A stretch of 64,000 nt of DNA from assembly GCA_944588485.1 (NCBI GenBank), contig CALYMW010000255.1, positions 806,001 to 870,000 on the forward strand, given 5' to 3'. The number at the start of each line of letters is the position of its first letter. Position 1 is the first letter of the stretch. The notes below the pieces were generated by a model. That model did no database searches. It was not told the DNA's origin and saw only the letters and a list, made by a program, of their open reading frames with translations. The translations under genes were made by a program, and so were the position numbers. Source of the DNA: Phosphuga atrata (lineage: Eukaryota > Arthropoda > Insecta > Coleoptera > Silphidae). Shown here piece after piece: positions 21,414 to 32,988 of this stretch.

Positions 21414-21870
21414 CGATACGAATCGTAGGGTTAATTTTCATATATTATCTAATAGCTATTTAGTGTGTAAACACGTTTATGGTTTACTAAATGCTACGTT
21501 ATACAACTTTTATTAATTGGTAATAAATCTCACAAAATTGTTAGTAAATACAAGTAGAAAATAACGCCACTTTATCAAGGTGCTTATTACAATGCATTAC
21601 AGATTTTAGATCAATTAGGTTAATGGAAAATTAATTACGGTTTTTCTAATTTGAATTTATCGCTGTTTCGCCGAAATCTTTATTTACATAAACTACAATA
21701 AATAGCTTGACAAGGTGACGTTATTTTCTAATTGTATTTACAAAGGTTTTGAGATTTATTACAAATTTATCAAATATATTGTATAAACATATCATTTAGT
21801 ATACAGTAAATGTGTTTGCACACTAAACAGTTTTTGAATAATACATGAAAATTACCATTCGTAGACACGA
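21414..21870. mobile_element. Foldback element with long inverted arms (about 175 bp each)
   Basis: 21414-21590 and 21700-21870 are inverted repeats: for example TTAATTTTCATATATTATCT on the left matches the reverse complement of the right arm with scattered substitutions, as do GTAATAAATCTCA and AGAAAATAACG inside. A 109-bp unpaired centre separates the arms. No coding frame. It sits between the two minisatellite blocks and looks like a non-autonomous MITE/foldback element. Confidence 0.7.
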
Positions 21871-22072
21871 CAAGGCTAGACAAGACTGGGCAAGACTGGA
21901 CAAGACTGGACAATACTGGACAAGGCTGTATAAGAGTGGACAAGACTGGACAAAACAATACCGGACAAGACCAGAGAATACCGGACAAGACTAGAGAATA
22001 CCGGACAAGACCGGACAAAACGGGACAAGACCGGATAAGACTGGACAAGACGGAACAAAACTGGACAAGAAT
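21868..22072. repeat. 10-bp minisatellite, block 2
   Basis: Tandem units close to GACTGGACAA and GACCGGACAA. It shares the GACAAGACT core with block 1, so the two blocks were probably one array before the foldback element inserted. It produces spurious open frames rich in SCPVLSSLV on the minus strand. Confidence 0.85.
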
Positions 22073-22136
22073 TTGTTTCTCCCGGAAAGACTGTCACAGC
22101 TCCCATTTACGCTAAAGTATTCCGCCGTGTGAAGGA

Positions 22137-22905
22137 TCAAATCAAATCAAAAGATATTTATTACAGTATAGATGTAAAGAAAACATGTGTGAAAGTCAAA
22201 TGGAAAAAAAAATGGAAAATGAAATAGAATAAAATACACATATAAATAATAAAAAATAATAATAGGAAGTAATTAGCCTAATTGAACTGATTATATTTCA
22301 GCAAAAATGACAACAACAAAAAAATCCTAAAATAAGTTGAAGAATTCTCCTAAAAACAGTATTGCATTTTCCTTCTGTCATGCTCTCTGGTAGCTTATTG
22401 TAAATAAAGACTCCGTAGATGGTTGTAGATCTGCTACTGATTGTAAGATTGCTTTTAGGAGCATACAACTTTCTATGTCCTCTGGTGTCATGGTTATGTT
22501 TGTCCATGTTTCTTTGTAAGTTGGCATTGTTTTTGTGGATTAGAATTTATCGCTGGTAGGCCACTTCCAGAATATAAAGACTGACGATTGTTAGGATCCC
22601 CAGTTGTCTAAAGTGAGATCTACATGAAACTGTTCTAAGAATACCCATTATTAAACTGATTAGATTTTTTTGAGCAATTAATTCAGTTTCAGTTTTGGGA
22701 GAGACTCCCCATTCTGAAATACCGTAAAATAGTATTCATCACTGAACTTCATCGAAGTAATAGATAAGGTTATCAGAAATATCTATCCAATAGCCGATGA
22801 CATCTTCTGATTGAGTAAGCCTTATTGCTATCTGCAAATGTTAAGGATTCCTCGATGTGTAGTCCTAGGAACTTTGTAGCCGGTGCTCGATTTAATATAT
22901 ATTTA
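22137..22905 (-). pseudogene. CR1-superfamily LINE fragment, reverse transcriptase C-terminal part
   Basis: Leftward from 22905: YILNRAPATKFLGLHIEES, then LFYGISEWGVSPKTETELIA, QKNLISLIMGILRTVSCRS, and finally HNHDTRGHRKLYAPKSNLT with IYNKLPESM. These are the thumb and C-terminal segments of CR1/Jockey-type LINEs. The 3' end shows a GATTTGATTTGAT-type tandem tail near 22137-22150 (read on the minus strand), usual for that group. The 5' side is cut by the (TA)n tract. Confidence 0.65.
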
Positions 22906-22912
22906 TTCGATT

Positions 22913-22914
22913 TA

Positions 22915-22989
<75 letters not shown>
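22913..22989. repeat. (TA)n microsatellite
   Basis: About 70 bp of TA dinucleotide; LINE copy 2 begins at its right end. Confidence 0.95.
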
Positions 22990-22992
<3 letters not shown>

Positions 22993-25300
22993 ATCCACCC
23001 ACTCCACAAAAAAGGAGACAAATCTGATGTAAATAACTACAGAGGAATCTCCCTCCTTTCCTTTCACTACAAAATCTCCGCTTGCCATTTTCAAACTGAA
23101 ATGTATACCAAAAATGCGAACTACACGAAATCTCCCAACCATCTGCACATTTATTGACTTTAGGAAAGCTTATGACTCCATCGACCACAATCCCTGTTTA
23201 ATATACTTGAAGAAAACAATCTGGATCCGAAAATACAACGGCTCATCCAACAAACACTAACAAACACAACTTCCAAAATCAAATTCAACGAAGAAATCTC
23301 CACACCTTTCCCCATCAAGACTGGTGTCCGGCAGGGCGATAGCCTCTCTCCGTTACTCTTCAACATCGCTTTAGATAAAGTTTTAAAACATGAGAACAAG
23401 AACTGGAAAATCGAAAAATTTGGAGACCCATAAAACTAGCAAAACAACAGGATAACATCAACGTCACATGCCTAGTCTTCGCTGATGATCTCGCGATCCT
23501 TTCCGAAAATGAACAAACCGCAATCCATCAGATCGAAGTCCTAAAAGAATGTGCTGAGGAAGCTGGACTACAAATTTCCTTTTCGAAAACCGAATTCATG
23601 GCCACAAAACACATCAAAACAGAAAATTTAATTACAAAATACGTTACGATAATCAAGGTTAGTCACTACAAATACTTGGGCGAAATTATTGATCCTACAG
23701 AAACAGAAAGATTAGCACAGAAAGCTCGGGAACTCAAAATGCGGAAAGCATATGGAAAAGTTGCAAGCATCTATAATAAAAAAAAATATAGGCAGTCAGG
23801 CACTGCCGACTGAAGTGAACACTTTTGAAATAAAAACAACTTTAAAACTGGTTTTGAGGATTTATCAGTATGTTAATTAATCAAATTTGGTACATAGTTT
23901 GTTAGTATTGTTTTATGTAATTCTGGAACATAACTCACTTCTGAAGGAGAATGACTGCTAATGTCATCATCATAATATGAATTCGAATCCGGAATGTTTG
24001 GTTGATTCTGTGTTGATAGGTCAGCAAAATGAATTGGTAGGAGATATGGCACATTTCTTGTTGATGGGTCGGCAATTTGTGAGTTATGGAAATTTTGACT
24101 TTTAGAAACATGCCTTATAACTGCTTTTGAAGATTTATCTGTATGTAAATTAATTTTTGTTTGGAATATTCTGTACGACGTTTAATTTTGTCCTCCTTCT
24201 CAGCTGGCATTGTTCGATGTTTAGAAATTTCTGAATTAACTATTGCAAGAGTTTTTTTCTTATTCTTATCTCTATATCGCTAACTAATAATTTTATTTTG
24301 GAGTTTCCTTCCTTAGGAGAGCACACGAGTACATTTGGTTGCCTAAAACTTTGATGGATCTAATTCGTGATTTACAATGAATTCTTCGATACAATCCAGT
24401 AATCTGAACATTCCAATAGTCCGGCACTAGCATATATACTAGTACGTCCGTCAAAAGTACTTACTCTTGTACTGCACACTGATTATAGGGGTTCATATTT
24501 CCTTAGAAACGCTACGTTCTGTCAACACTGCCAAAAACTTTGACTATTAAGTTTGACGTTTAGAACCAACTTTAAACATATGCATATAGATGTGTTCTTT
24601 TGAACAAATCTTTAAGTAATAGAATTTTTTTCTATAGAACGCAGCTATTCATGACGATGACGCAAATTTATGAGTTTACCCTCTACCCAAATGTCATTCA
24701 GCGCGGCAATAGTTTTCACTTCAAAAATGCATAAATCCTACTATTAGCACCAAAATCCGACACTACATGACTGTTATCAAACCCGAAATACTCTACGCCA
24801 GCGAGACATTAAACCTTAATTACAAAGGAGACATAGAGAACATCAAGAAGCCTGAAAGAAAAATCATCCGAAGAATCCTTGGCCCAAAACTAACAGACGA
24901 AGGATATCGTCTACAATCACACACTGTCACAGAAAAATATTCCAACATCGAAACCGAATTCCGCAAACGACGACTGAAATTGTACGGGCACGTTATAAGT
25001 CTGGATTCAGAACTGGACTTATAACCGTATAATACGTTCGGCCGTATAACCGAATAACAGGGAGAGTTTTGAAGTACATACAGAAAATGAAAGCGACGAC
25101 AGTCTGGGTAAAACAGGTCCAAATTGATTTAAAAACGCGAACATCTCACCAACTGACATCGAAAGTCGAAAAATCTTTAGACATAAGGTCTACAGTTGGG
25201 AAATTATATTAGTGGAAAAACCCAAAATAACAAGAGCAAAATGGACAAATGAACGTCGAGCTCAACATATCGAGATGATGAAACAATTCTGGAAGAACAA

Positions 25301-25302
<2 letters not shown>
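22990..25302 (+). mobile_element. (TA)n-bounded LINE, copy 2 (5'-truncated, interrupted)
   Basis: Starts in mid reverse transcriptase with LIHPLHKKGDK and NNYRGISLL, the same place as 17178 in copy 1, then TFIDFRKAYDSIDH in broken frames, KTGVRQGDSLSPLLFNIALD, LVFADDLAILS (catalytic FADD intact, about 23475-23500), QISFSKTEFMA, KYLGEIID and ASIYNKK. An unrelated insertion of about 945 bp breaks it at about 23787-24735. It resumes with KIRHYMTVIKPEILYASETL and RRILGPK and ends with KWTNERRAQHIEMMKQFW just before the (TA)n at 25303. Confidence 0.8.
23787..24735. other. Unidentified insertion (about 945 bp) within LINE copy 2
   Basis: The LINE protein stops at ASIYNKK on the left and resumes at TKIRHYMTV on the right, so this stretch was inserted later. 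Its ends share a weak inverted core: TGAAGTGAACACTTTTG on the left and TTTTCACTTCAAAAA on the right. Inside, a repeated phrase GATAGGTCAGCAAA / GATGGGTCGGCAA occurs at about 24015 and 24064. I found no recognisable coding domain on either strand. A decayed DNA transposon is the likeliest explanation. Confidence 0.45.

Positions 25303-25389
<87 letters not shown>
25303..25389. repeat. (TA)n microsatellite shared by two element ends
   Basis: About 87 bp of TA dinucleotide with one TAC. The 3' end of LINE copy 2 adjoins it on the left and the 3' pseudo-LTR end of PLE copy 2 adjoins it on the right. Confidence 0.95.
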
Positions 25390-25391
<2 letters not shown>

Positions 25392-26020
25392 TTGTTGTAT
25401 TTGAGGTTTTCGCGGATAGATACCTGTGTTGTATTGTTTTCTCGGGGATTCCGCGTTGATGCTGAGGGTTGGCTCTGAAAAGAACCAGATTCTCGACGTT
25501 TCGGCGAACTAACATTGCCATTCTCAAGAGATATATGCGTCCGTGCGGGTCAACCGTTAGACGCATACTGAGAGCTCGTTCGTGCGATGCGACTACTTAT
25601 AGCTGTCTGGTTTCGGGTCATGCGCGTTGTGTGCGGTGCTTCGGTTCGGTTGTTTGTTTGTCTTGTTGTCTTGTCATACATGAGTATGGGGTGTCTGGGA
25701 TTGCATTTTGAGGGTGGATATGATCGGTCGCCATACTGGGGGCAGTCTTAAGGAATCGTCTCTCGTGTTCATACAGTAGTCTCGTTTTTCTATCTCTTTG
25801 GCTTCTCTGTATACTCGTGACATTTCGTGGCTAATCTGTGCAACAGTCCTTGAATTTCTAAAGTCCATCCAGTGACCGGTGTTTGTGTGTTGGACAAGTG
25901 CCATTGAAACTTTGTCTCTGTGTCTGATTGAAACTACATGTTCTTGAATCCTAGCAGATATTTTTCTGTTGGTACGTCCAATGTAGGTTCGTTCACATGT
26001 TCCGCAAGGTATTTCGTAAA
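25390..26020 (-). mobile_element. Penelope-like element, copy 2 (3' end only)
   Basis: 25390-25680 is nearly identical to the left pseudo-LTR of copy 1 (8173-8457), including the additional 34 bp. The minus strand then reads the C-terminal coding part: IYEIPCGTCERTYIGRTNRK, SARIQEHVVSIRHRDK and DYCMNTRDDSLRLPP. Homology to copy 1 stops at 26020, inside the GIY-YIG domain just before the GIY tyrosine region, so the reverse transcriptase is absent. A 2-bp deletion relative to copy 1 disrupts the hammerhead-like hairpin in the pseudo-LTR. Confidence 0.85.
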
Positions 26021-26105
26021 TTTGAAAATAACTGGTACGAAATACATCATGTGTCCTGTTCTGGTCTGGCGGTCTTGAGCTTTTGCCCAGCTGTGCCGCC
26101 ATCTT
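26021..26105. other. Short unassigned spacer
   Basis: 85 bp between the truncated PLE and the T-rich 3' end of the Jockey LINE. I see no feature in it. Confidence 0.4.
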
Positions 26106-26510
26106 GTGGTTTGTTTTTCTTTGGTTTTTTTCTTTTTTTTTCCTTTGTTTTTTTTTCTTTTTCTTTGTTTTGTCTGTTTGTTTTGTTTTTTCTGTTTGTG
26201 TTTCCTAACGACCGGTTTCTTTTCTTTTTTTTTTGTTCTTTTTTTCTTCTTCTTCTTCTTCTTCTCGCTGTTGGTCCTTGGTTTGTCCTGGTGTTGGTTC
26301 CTGGTTTGCCCTCGTGGAGTTTCCTGGTTCGTACTTCGCCCTTGTGGTGGTTCTTGGTTCGGCCTCGTGGTGGTTCCTTGTTCGTCCTCGTGGTGGATGC
26401 TGTGTCTCTCTGGTTTGTTCTTGTTGTTCCTGCCTGTTTTTGTTCCTGGGTGCTCCGCTGGGTTCGGGGATGTGGGCTTGGGCTTTCCTGTGAAAAAGAA
26501 AGATCAGTTA

Positions 26511-29184
26511 TTACCTATGTTGTTGAGGTTTTTTATGTTTCCATTTGACATTAGTGTTGTAGTTTGCTGCGTTGTTGATTGTTGGGTTATCATGTGTTTT
26601 CATGCGTTCGAAGCTTTTCGTTGCTAGTTTTTTTATGTGTTGCTTGATTGTCTCCATGCTTAGATCGCTCTGCAGCTGCTCATTGGTCATGTACCATGGC
26701 GAATCTGTTATTTCTCTCAGAGTTTTGTTCTGGATGATTTGGAGTTTGTAGATTTTCCTTTCTTTGGATTGTATCCAGCACGTCGATGAGTACGTCATTG
26801 TCGGCCGTATTATGGACTTGTAGATTTGTAGTTTGTTCCTTATGTTCAGCTTGCTTTTCCTGTTTAAGAGCGGGTAGAGGTAGCCTTTAATTTGTTTTGC
26901 TTTTCTCGCTGTCTGATCGATGTGTTCTGAAAATGTAAGAGCTTTGTCTAGGATTACGCCTAGATATTTGATTCGGTTTTCCCATTTTATGTCTGTGTTG
27001 TTGATTCTCAAGCAGCTACTGGGTTCGTGCTTAAATTTTTTCTTCGTGAAGATAATTGCCTGTGTTTTTTCTGCGTTTAGTTTGATCCTCCAGGTGTTAC
27101 ACCAGTCGTTAATCCTGTCCAGGTGATTTTGGAGCCGTTTTGTTATGGCCTCGGTCGAGTATCCTCTTGTGAAAATTGCTGTGTCGTCTGCGTATAGTGC
27201 AATTTCTGTGTCGTTTAGTTTTGGGATGTCTGCGGTGTAGATGCTGTAAAGAAGGGGGCCCAGGACAGATCCTTGTGGGACACCGGCTGTCATTGTCTGA
27301 GTTGTGGAGATGCTGTCGTTTATTTTGACTTGGAATGTTCTGTTACAGATAAAGGACGTCACTAGTCTGATCATTGGTGTTGGGATTTTAAATTGGTGCA
27401 GTTTGTATATTAAACCTAGGTGCCATACCTTGTCGAAAGCCTTAGAGACGTCCAGAAAGACGGCTCCCGTGGCTAACCCTTTGTTGAAAGCGTCAATTAT
27501 TGCTTCGGTTATTCTTGTCGTCTAATAGGTGGTAGAGTGCTCTGTTCTGAAGCCGTATTGTTCGTCGGGCAGAATACGTTTGTCTTCAGTTATTTCTGTC
27601 AGTCTTTTGTGTATTACTTTTTCTGTGATTTTACTGAGACCTGTCAGCAGACTTATTGGTCTGTAACTGGAGGTGAGGTTTCGGGGTTTGTTCGGTTTCG
27701 GGATTAGAATCGTTGTTGCGTGTTTCCATTGGGTCAGAAACTCTCCAAGTTTCAGTGCGGCGTTTATGATTTCGGTTATTCTGTCTATTGCGTTCGCTGT
27801 TAGGTTTTTTAGCGCGGCGTTGTTGATGTTATCGCAGCCTGGTGCTTTCTTGGTTTTTAGGTTTTAAATTATACCTTTTATTTCTTCCGGTGTTGTTTCT
27901 TCTATTTCCGTGTTTTCTACGCTACTATTTAGTACTCTCAGTACGGTTTCGCGTATTTCTTGCCTTTTGCGGAGTGGGTGTGTGTCGGCGTTCGGTTGAA
28001 ACTGCTGTGCAAGCGACTTTGAGAATTCCTCCGTTTTCTCCTCGTCCGTGCTTGCTACAGTGTCGTTTGTTGTTTTCGGTGGAGGAATTGTTCTCCTCTC
28101 CTTGTTTCTAAAATTCTTGGCTAATTTACACGGTTCCTCTATTATTTCGTTGATGCGTTCTAGTTTGTCTTCCCATTCGGCGTTGTGCTGTTCGCGCAGT
28201 GTCGCTTTGAGTTGGTTTGTCAATCTGTTTAAGACGTTCTTCTCCGTCGGTGCCAGCGTCCGTTGGAATACCTTGTTAGCTTTGCGCTTTTCTTTTAGTA
28301 GATTCCTGATTTCCTGTGGGAGGGTTGTTGTCGTGTTGGCTGTCCGTTTCCTTGTGGCGGCCTCGAGTGCTGCTTTTATTTCGTTTTCTATCGTCCGTGC
28401 TGCTTCTTCTAGGCTTGTAATTTCTGTACAAGTGACGTTCGTCAGATTATCTTTGAATTTATTCCAATTTATGGTAATTTTCTCGATTGTTTTCCTGGCC
28501 GTTTTCGCTTGGAGATATATGTGCACTGGGTTGTGATCTGAGCTCAAGTCTGTGATACAGACTATTTCCACGTTTGCTGTGACGTTTTTTCATGACGGCT
28601 ATATCCAAAATATCCTGCATTCGCTCTTGGTGCTTCTTCGAACTCCTGGAAAGTGTGTCGGTTCGCTCGGTGCAATTACTTGTAGCTTCCGGTTTTCCGT
28701 GTTCCTTAGTAATTGTCCGCCCTTTGTGTTTGTCACTCTGCAATTCCATTGCGAGTGTTTTGCGTTGTAGTCTCCTGCGGCTATGGTACCTATATTTCTT
28801 TCGAATATTTTGTCCTGGTCGTCCGCGTTTATTTGTTTCTGTGGCGGAGAGTACAGTGCGTAGAGGGCTACGGGTCCGTCGGTTGTCTGTACTTCTACTC
28901 CTACCGTCGGTGGTTGTTTCTACTTCCGGCAGTTCGTGGTGTTTTATGTTTCTTTTGATGATGATGGCGACTCCTCCTCCGGCTTTCTCGCCTCTGTCTT
29001 TTCTGTAGACTTGGTAGTTTGCTATGTTCAGTTGGTTGCAACGTGTGAGATGCGTCTCGTTGATCAGTGCCACGTCGACGCTGTGTTCGTTTAGGTGTGC
29101 TACCAGTTCCTGTTTCTTGTTTTGTATTCAGTTTGCGTTCCAGACTATAAGTTTCAGATTGTCTCTAGTTCTTCTAGTGGTCAT
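26511..29184 (-). pseudogene. Jockey ORF2 (endonuclease-reverse transcriptase)
   Basis: Starts at 29184 with KLIVWNAN, hits a stop at 29129, then continues with NEHSVDVALINETHL (catalytic Glu) and GGGVAIIIKRNIKHHELP. After a frame change it reads AGDYNAKHSQWNCR in broken form and LSSDHNPVHIYL (28570 region). Reverse transcriptase pieces follow: NKAALKNLTANAID region, then the open frame from 27374 with SFICNRTFQVKI, GVPQGSVLGPLLYSIYTADI (motif B), ALYADDTAIFTRG (YADD intact, about 27170-27200), KYLGVILDKALTFSEHI and the conserved C-terminus with RPTMTYSSTCWIQ. At least four disruptions make it inactive. Confidence 0.85.
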
Positions 29185-29422
29185 TGTTGAGTGTGAGCAT
29201 GATGGTTGTGATTCTTCGGGTGAACTTTTCTGTTTCCTCTTTGCTGTGTCCCATTTCGGCAAAGTCGAGCATCATTTCCGTTAATTCTGCTCTGATTACT
29301 TCGTTGCTATTCCTTTTCTTTCCGCTTGTTGACGGCTTTGTCTCCGGGTTGGGGTTGTTGTTTTTTCTTACCGGTTTCGGTATTTGGCTAGTTGTCGGTG
29401 TTTGGGCTGTTTGTCTCGGTGT

Positions 29423-30198
29423 TTAGGCTGTTTGTCTCGGTAGGGGCTTTGGTCTCGTTTCCTGTTGTCGTTGTTCTGCTTGTCTAGCTATTTGCGGTCT
29501 CGCCGAGCAGTTTGGTGCGTGTGAAATTCGTAATTGTCCTCTTTCATTAGTTTGTACATATTCCTGTAGTCCGTGATTGTTTGGGGCTGGATTCTTATCC
29601 CGTCCTTGGTCCATGTTGCCCTGGTGTAGTTTATGTTGTTCCTGTTGAGCTTCTTCGAAAGCCCTGCCCATTTGTCCTTGTTTCGTAGAAGTATTGGCGT
29701 TTTGTTGTTGGTGTTTTCGGTGGTAGTTTCGGTCTCAGTGACTTCGTCTTCGTCGTCGTCGTCGTCACTGTCCCTTGTGTTTAAGCATGTGTAACTATTC
29801 ATACTCACCTGCCGTCCTCGCAGGCTTGACGTGGTTGGGCTCGTCAGCTTTGCGGTTTTCTTTGGAAACCGGAAGGTTTCCTCGTCCTCCGGGTCGGTTT
29901 TGCGCTTGGGGGTGGCCTCGGTGGTGCTGTCCGTGTCCATCGGTGTGGGTTTCCTCCTCGGGGCGGCTTCGGTGGTTCTCCTTGGTTCGATGTCGTTGGT
30001 CTTCTCGGCGGCGGTCTTTCTGGTCGCGGCGGTGTCCTTGGGTTGTGCGGCGGCGGTGGTCTTCTTCATACTTTTGGCTATTTGGTTGAATAGCTTTTCC
30101 AACCCGTCCTCGCTGATGGAGTCCAGGAAGGTGAGGTCCTGGATTTCCTGGGCGGCGGCGGTTCCGTTGGAGTTGGTTATGTTCATGATTGGATTCAT
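29423..30198 (-). pseudogene. Jockey ORF1 (gag-like), internally deleted
   Basis: The start at 30198 gives MNPIMNITNSNGTAAAQEI. A Thr/Ala/Glu/Lys-rich region (TEAAPRRK, TTEATPKRK) and an acidic run (DDDDDEDEV) precede PILLRNKDKWAGLSKKLN and TITDYRNMYKLMKEDNYEF, which is diagnostic of Jockey ORF1. The sequence then jumps at about 29490 into a Gln/Pro/Thr-rich tail, so the usual central domain and CCHC zinc knuckles that bind RNA are missing. The C-terminal piece (to about 29190) ends SKEETEKFTRRI. Confidence 0.75.
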
Positions 30199-30235
30199 GT
30201 CTGCGGTTTGGTTTTTTGAATTATTTTGTCAGAAT

Positions 30236-30310
30236 AATTGCTAAGTTTAACGACTGCTTCGTACGAAGTTCGGTTAAGCTGTGTGAAATACATCAGTGAA
30301 ACTTTAGTAA
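30236..30310. other. Junction between Jockey 5' end and CR1-like LINE
   Basis: About 75 bp without a clear feature; it may contain the 5' untranslated end of either LINE. Confidence 0.35.
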
Positions 30311-31481
30311 TTTGTCAAGAATGCAATCCCAACCTCAAAATTGGATGGATGTGTATTAAGTGAGAGTGCCAGATACTTGATAGCTCAGATAAAACTGCAA
30401 CAAAGAGAGGAAGTGCTAGATACATCACTCTATGAAGATACAGACACCAACTATGGCAAAAATGAAACCCTAGAAAACCTCAAAAAAGAGAATGCGTTAC
30501 TCAGACAATTAAATAATGAAATGAAAGAAAAGTATAAACTACTACAAGAAATGCTGAAAACAAAAAGGGAGAATAAGGTAACTTATGTACAAGCTGCCAA
30601 TTATAGCAAACCTAAACCAAAAAAGGTTCGTAACATTATCATAAAAAAATAATACAGATAACAAAGTTGACTTCATAAAACCAGTAGCACATTGTCTGAA
30701 TAAGTATAAAATAATACAATCCAAAAAAGTGCAATATAAGAACAATAATGAAGTGATAATAAGTTGTATGAATGAACAAAGTGTTGTGGAGTTAGAAAAA
30801 GTCCTCTACAATAAGTTATCGGATGTGTGTATGGTACAAAAAGAGGCGATGAAATTTCCAATAATAAAAGTAGTAGGAATAGATAACTTTTAGAAAATGA
30901 CCAACAAATCTCTAGAAGCTGACATCAATATAAGAAATTTTAGTAATTTACATTCAAAGTGTAAAATCATACATTCATATACAAACAAAAAATCAAATTT
31001 ACAAAGTGTACTTACGGAAGTGACCCCAGAAATTTATAAATGCATTAAAGACAATAAAAGTAAAATTTTTGTTGGATACCAAAACTGTAAGACATATGAT
31101 GAAATTAACCTAAGACCATGCTACAACTGTGGCAGGTTTGGTCACAGTGGTAATAATTGCAGGAATGATAAGATATGTTTGAAATGTGCTGGCCCTCACA
31201 ACTCAATTCATTGTAAAAATATTTTGCATTTCAGCTGCGTAAATTGCATTCATAGCAATAACATATATGGAACAACATATGATGTGAAACACATGTTAAA
31301 TGATAGCCACAGCTGTACAGTGCTGAAGAATAAAATAAAGAAGTATACTGCTACAATGGATCATCCGATCGACCCAACGATACCTCGATACATCGGTAAG
31401 GTAGATATCACTCCGCAACCAAGAATGATGCAGAACTCATCACTTGCTTCACAAGCGTCAATAAGTCCACATAGAAGTTAA
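30311..31481 (+). pseudogene. CR1-like LINE ORF1 with coiled coil and zinc knuckles
   Basis: The N-terminal piece (to 30652) has a Leu/Glu-rich coiled coil (ENALLRQLNNEMKEKYKLLQ) and a basic end. Broken frames continue (KFPIIKVVGIDNF) to a second open piece (30897-31481) with RPCYNCGRFGHSGNNC, ICLKCAGPHNSIHC and FSCVNCIH, three zinc-knuckle-like CCHC/CCHC modules that would bind RNA. No ATG was chosen with confidence for the first piece; the frame opens after a stop at 30308. Confidence 0.7.
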
Positions 31482-31592
31482 GCCGACTCTTATGAATTGT
31501 GAAAACGTGATTATTATAGTGATTACATAACAAGAGAAGAAAATTGCTCTGATATACAAACTCTCAATAGTAGAATCAATATATTACAATCA

Positions 31593-32440
31593 TTGATAAT
31601 GCATGTGAATATAAGAAGTCTTAATCAAAATCATGAATTACTTGAAACATTAGTTGAGAGTTTGTATTTAAAACCGTGTGTGATAGTTTGTACGGAAACA
31701 TGGGAAATGGAGAAGTATCAATTATATCAATTAAGAAATTATATTATTTATTACAATGATAGTAGGATTAATAAAGCTGATGGAATAGTTATCTACATCA
31801 GGGATGATCTTGAGCATAATGCAAATATTGAATTAATAAGTAAATTGAATATCTTAACGGTGAACATAAAAAATACTAATAATGTAAAGTTAAAAATTTC
31901 AGCAATATATAGATCACATAATGTGGAAAAGAAGGTATTGATTAGAGATTTGGCAATATATTTAAGCACACACAAAAAGGTAATGAACCATATCATTATG
32001 GTTCATGGTCATTAGGCGATTTTTACATAGACATATTAATACCTGACAATATTAGTCAGGAATTTCTAAATATTATGTTTGAAAATGAATTTTTTCCATG
32101 CTTTACAAGTGTGACTAGACCATCTGTTTCAAATTGTAATGTGGGAACTTGTATAGATAATATCTTTATCAAATCAAAGAATTTTACTTATAAATCCCTC
32201 TTTATGTACCCTCTTTACCCTCTTTATGTTGGAAAAAATTATGATTTAATGAAAAATAACAACTCTACAGTCAAAACTTATTTAGATTATAAAATATTGA
32301 AAAATTTATCTAAAAAGGCTAACTGGAATAAAATACTAGAAATATGTGATCCTAATGTAGCAACAAATATTTTAATAAATGAAATAAAGAAATTAATAAA
32401 AAATCTAAAAAAAAAAATAAAATCGATAAAGACCTAGGAA
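31593..32440 (+). pseudogene. CR1-like LINE endonuclease
   Basis: MIMHVNIRSLNQNHELLETL (motif 1), VIVCTETWEMEKY (catalytic Glu), DGIVIYIRDDL, and after a frameshift at about 32000 GDFYIDILIP, then TRPSVSNCNVGTCIDNIFIK. This is the order of an AP-like endonuclease at the start of ORF2. The final Ser-Asp-His motif is not obvious in the degraded end. Confidence 0.75.
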
Positions 32441-32462
32441 ATGTTGGATTACTACTGCAGTA

Positions 32463-32988
32463 ATGAAATCGTGTAAGACTAAAGAGTTGTTATATAATAT
32501 TTGGAAAAAAGATCCTCTGAATCTAATACTTAAAAAGGAATACGATGATTATAAGAATATCTTGAGTAAGGTAATAAAACAAGCTAAGAGGAATTTTAAT
32601 AGTCAATATGTTAGTAAAATATGTCATAAAACAAAACAGTTATGGAATTTTATAAAAGAAAAAATATATAAAAGAAATGGGGGAGTTGATGGTATAAAAG
32701 CTATAACGATAAGTCATAGTGGAACAGTTAGAATCACCTTTGACACATATATTCAATTTATGCATTGAAACTGCTATATGGCGTGATTCATTAAAAGCGG
32801 CAGAAATTATTCCAATATTTAAAAGTGGAGATAGACATTCTGCAAAAAACTATAGACCAATATCTTTGATTTCGAATATAACAAAAATATTTGAACGTAT
32901 TATATACAATAGAATACAGGATTTTATAACGAAGTATGATATTCTAGCTAATAACCAATATGGATTTGTAAAAAATAAAGGGACAACA
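32463..32988 (+). pseudogene. CR1-like LINE reverse transcriptase, first part
   Basis: A linker with KEYDDYKNILSKVIKQAKRN is followed by SPLTHIFNLCIETAIWRDSL, KAAEIIPIFKSGDRHSAKNY, RPISLISNITKIFERIIYNR and NQYGFVKNKGTT. These are reverse transcriptase motifs up to the conserved GF..K region. The frame is cut at 32988 by LINE copy 3 and continues at 39484 with KGTTNAIEHI, repeating the duplicated target. Confidence 0.8.

Larger units (their letters stand above)
26106..30235 (-). mobile_element. Jockey-clade LINE, minus strand
   Basis: From right to left: ORF1 (gag-like), ORF2 with endonuclease and reverse transcriptase, and a T-rich (A-rich on the coding strand) 3' untranslated region at 26106-26510. 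Both ORFs are broken by frameshifts and stops. The 5' end lies near 30235, just upstream of the ORF1 start. No target duplication was found by eye. The region's base composition is more GC-rich than its surroundings, which fits Jockey coding bias. Confidence 0.85.

Noticed and set aside
21770..22106. Minus-strand frames rich in SCPVLSSLV
   Set aside because: Direct translation of the 10-bp minisatellite.
25997..26627. Phe/Leu-rich plus-strand frames that look like membrane proteins
   Set aside because: Antisense of the A-rich 3' untranslated region of the Jockey LINE.
27673..30244. Plus-strand Ser/Val/Leu-rich frames across the Jockey region
   Set aside because: Antisense shadows of Jockey ORF1 and ORF2; the minus strand carries the recognisable domains.
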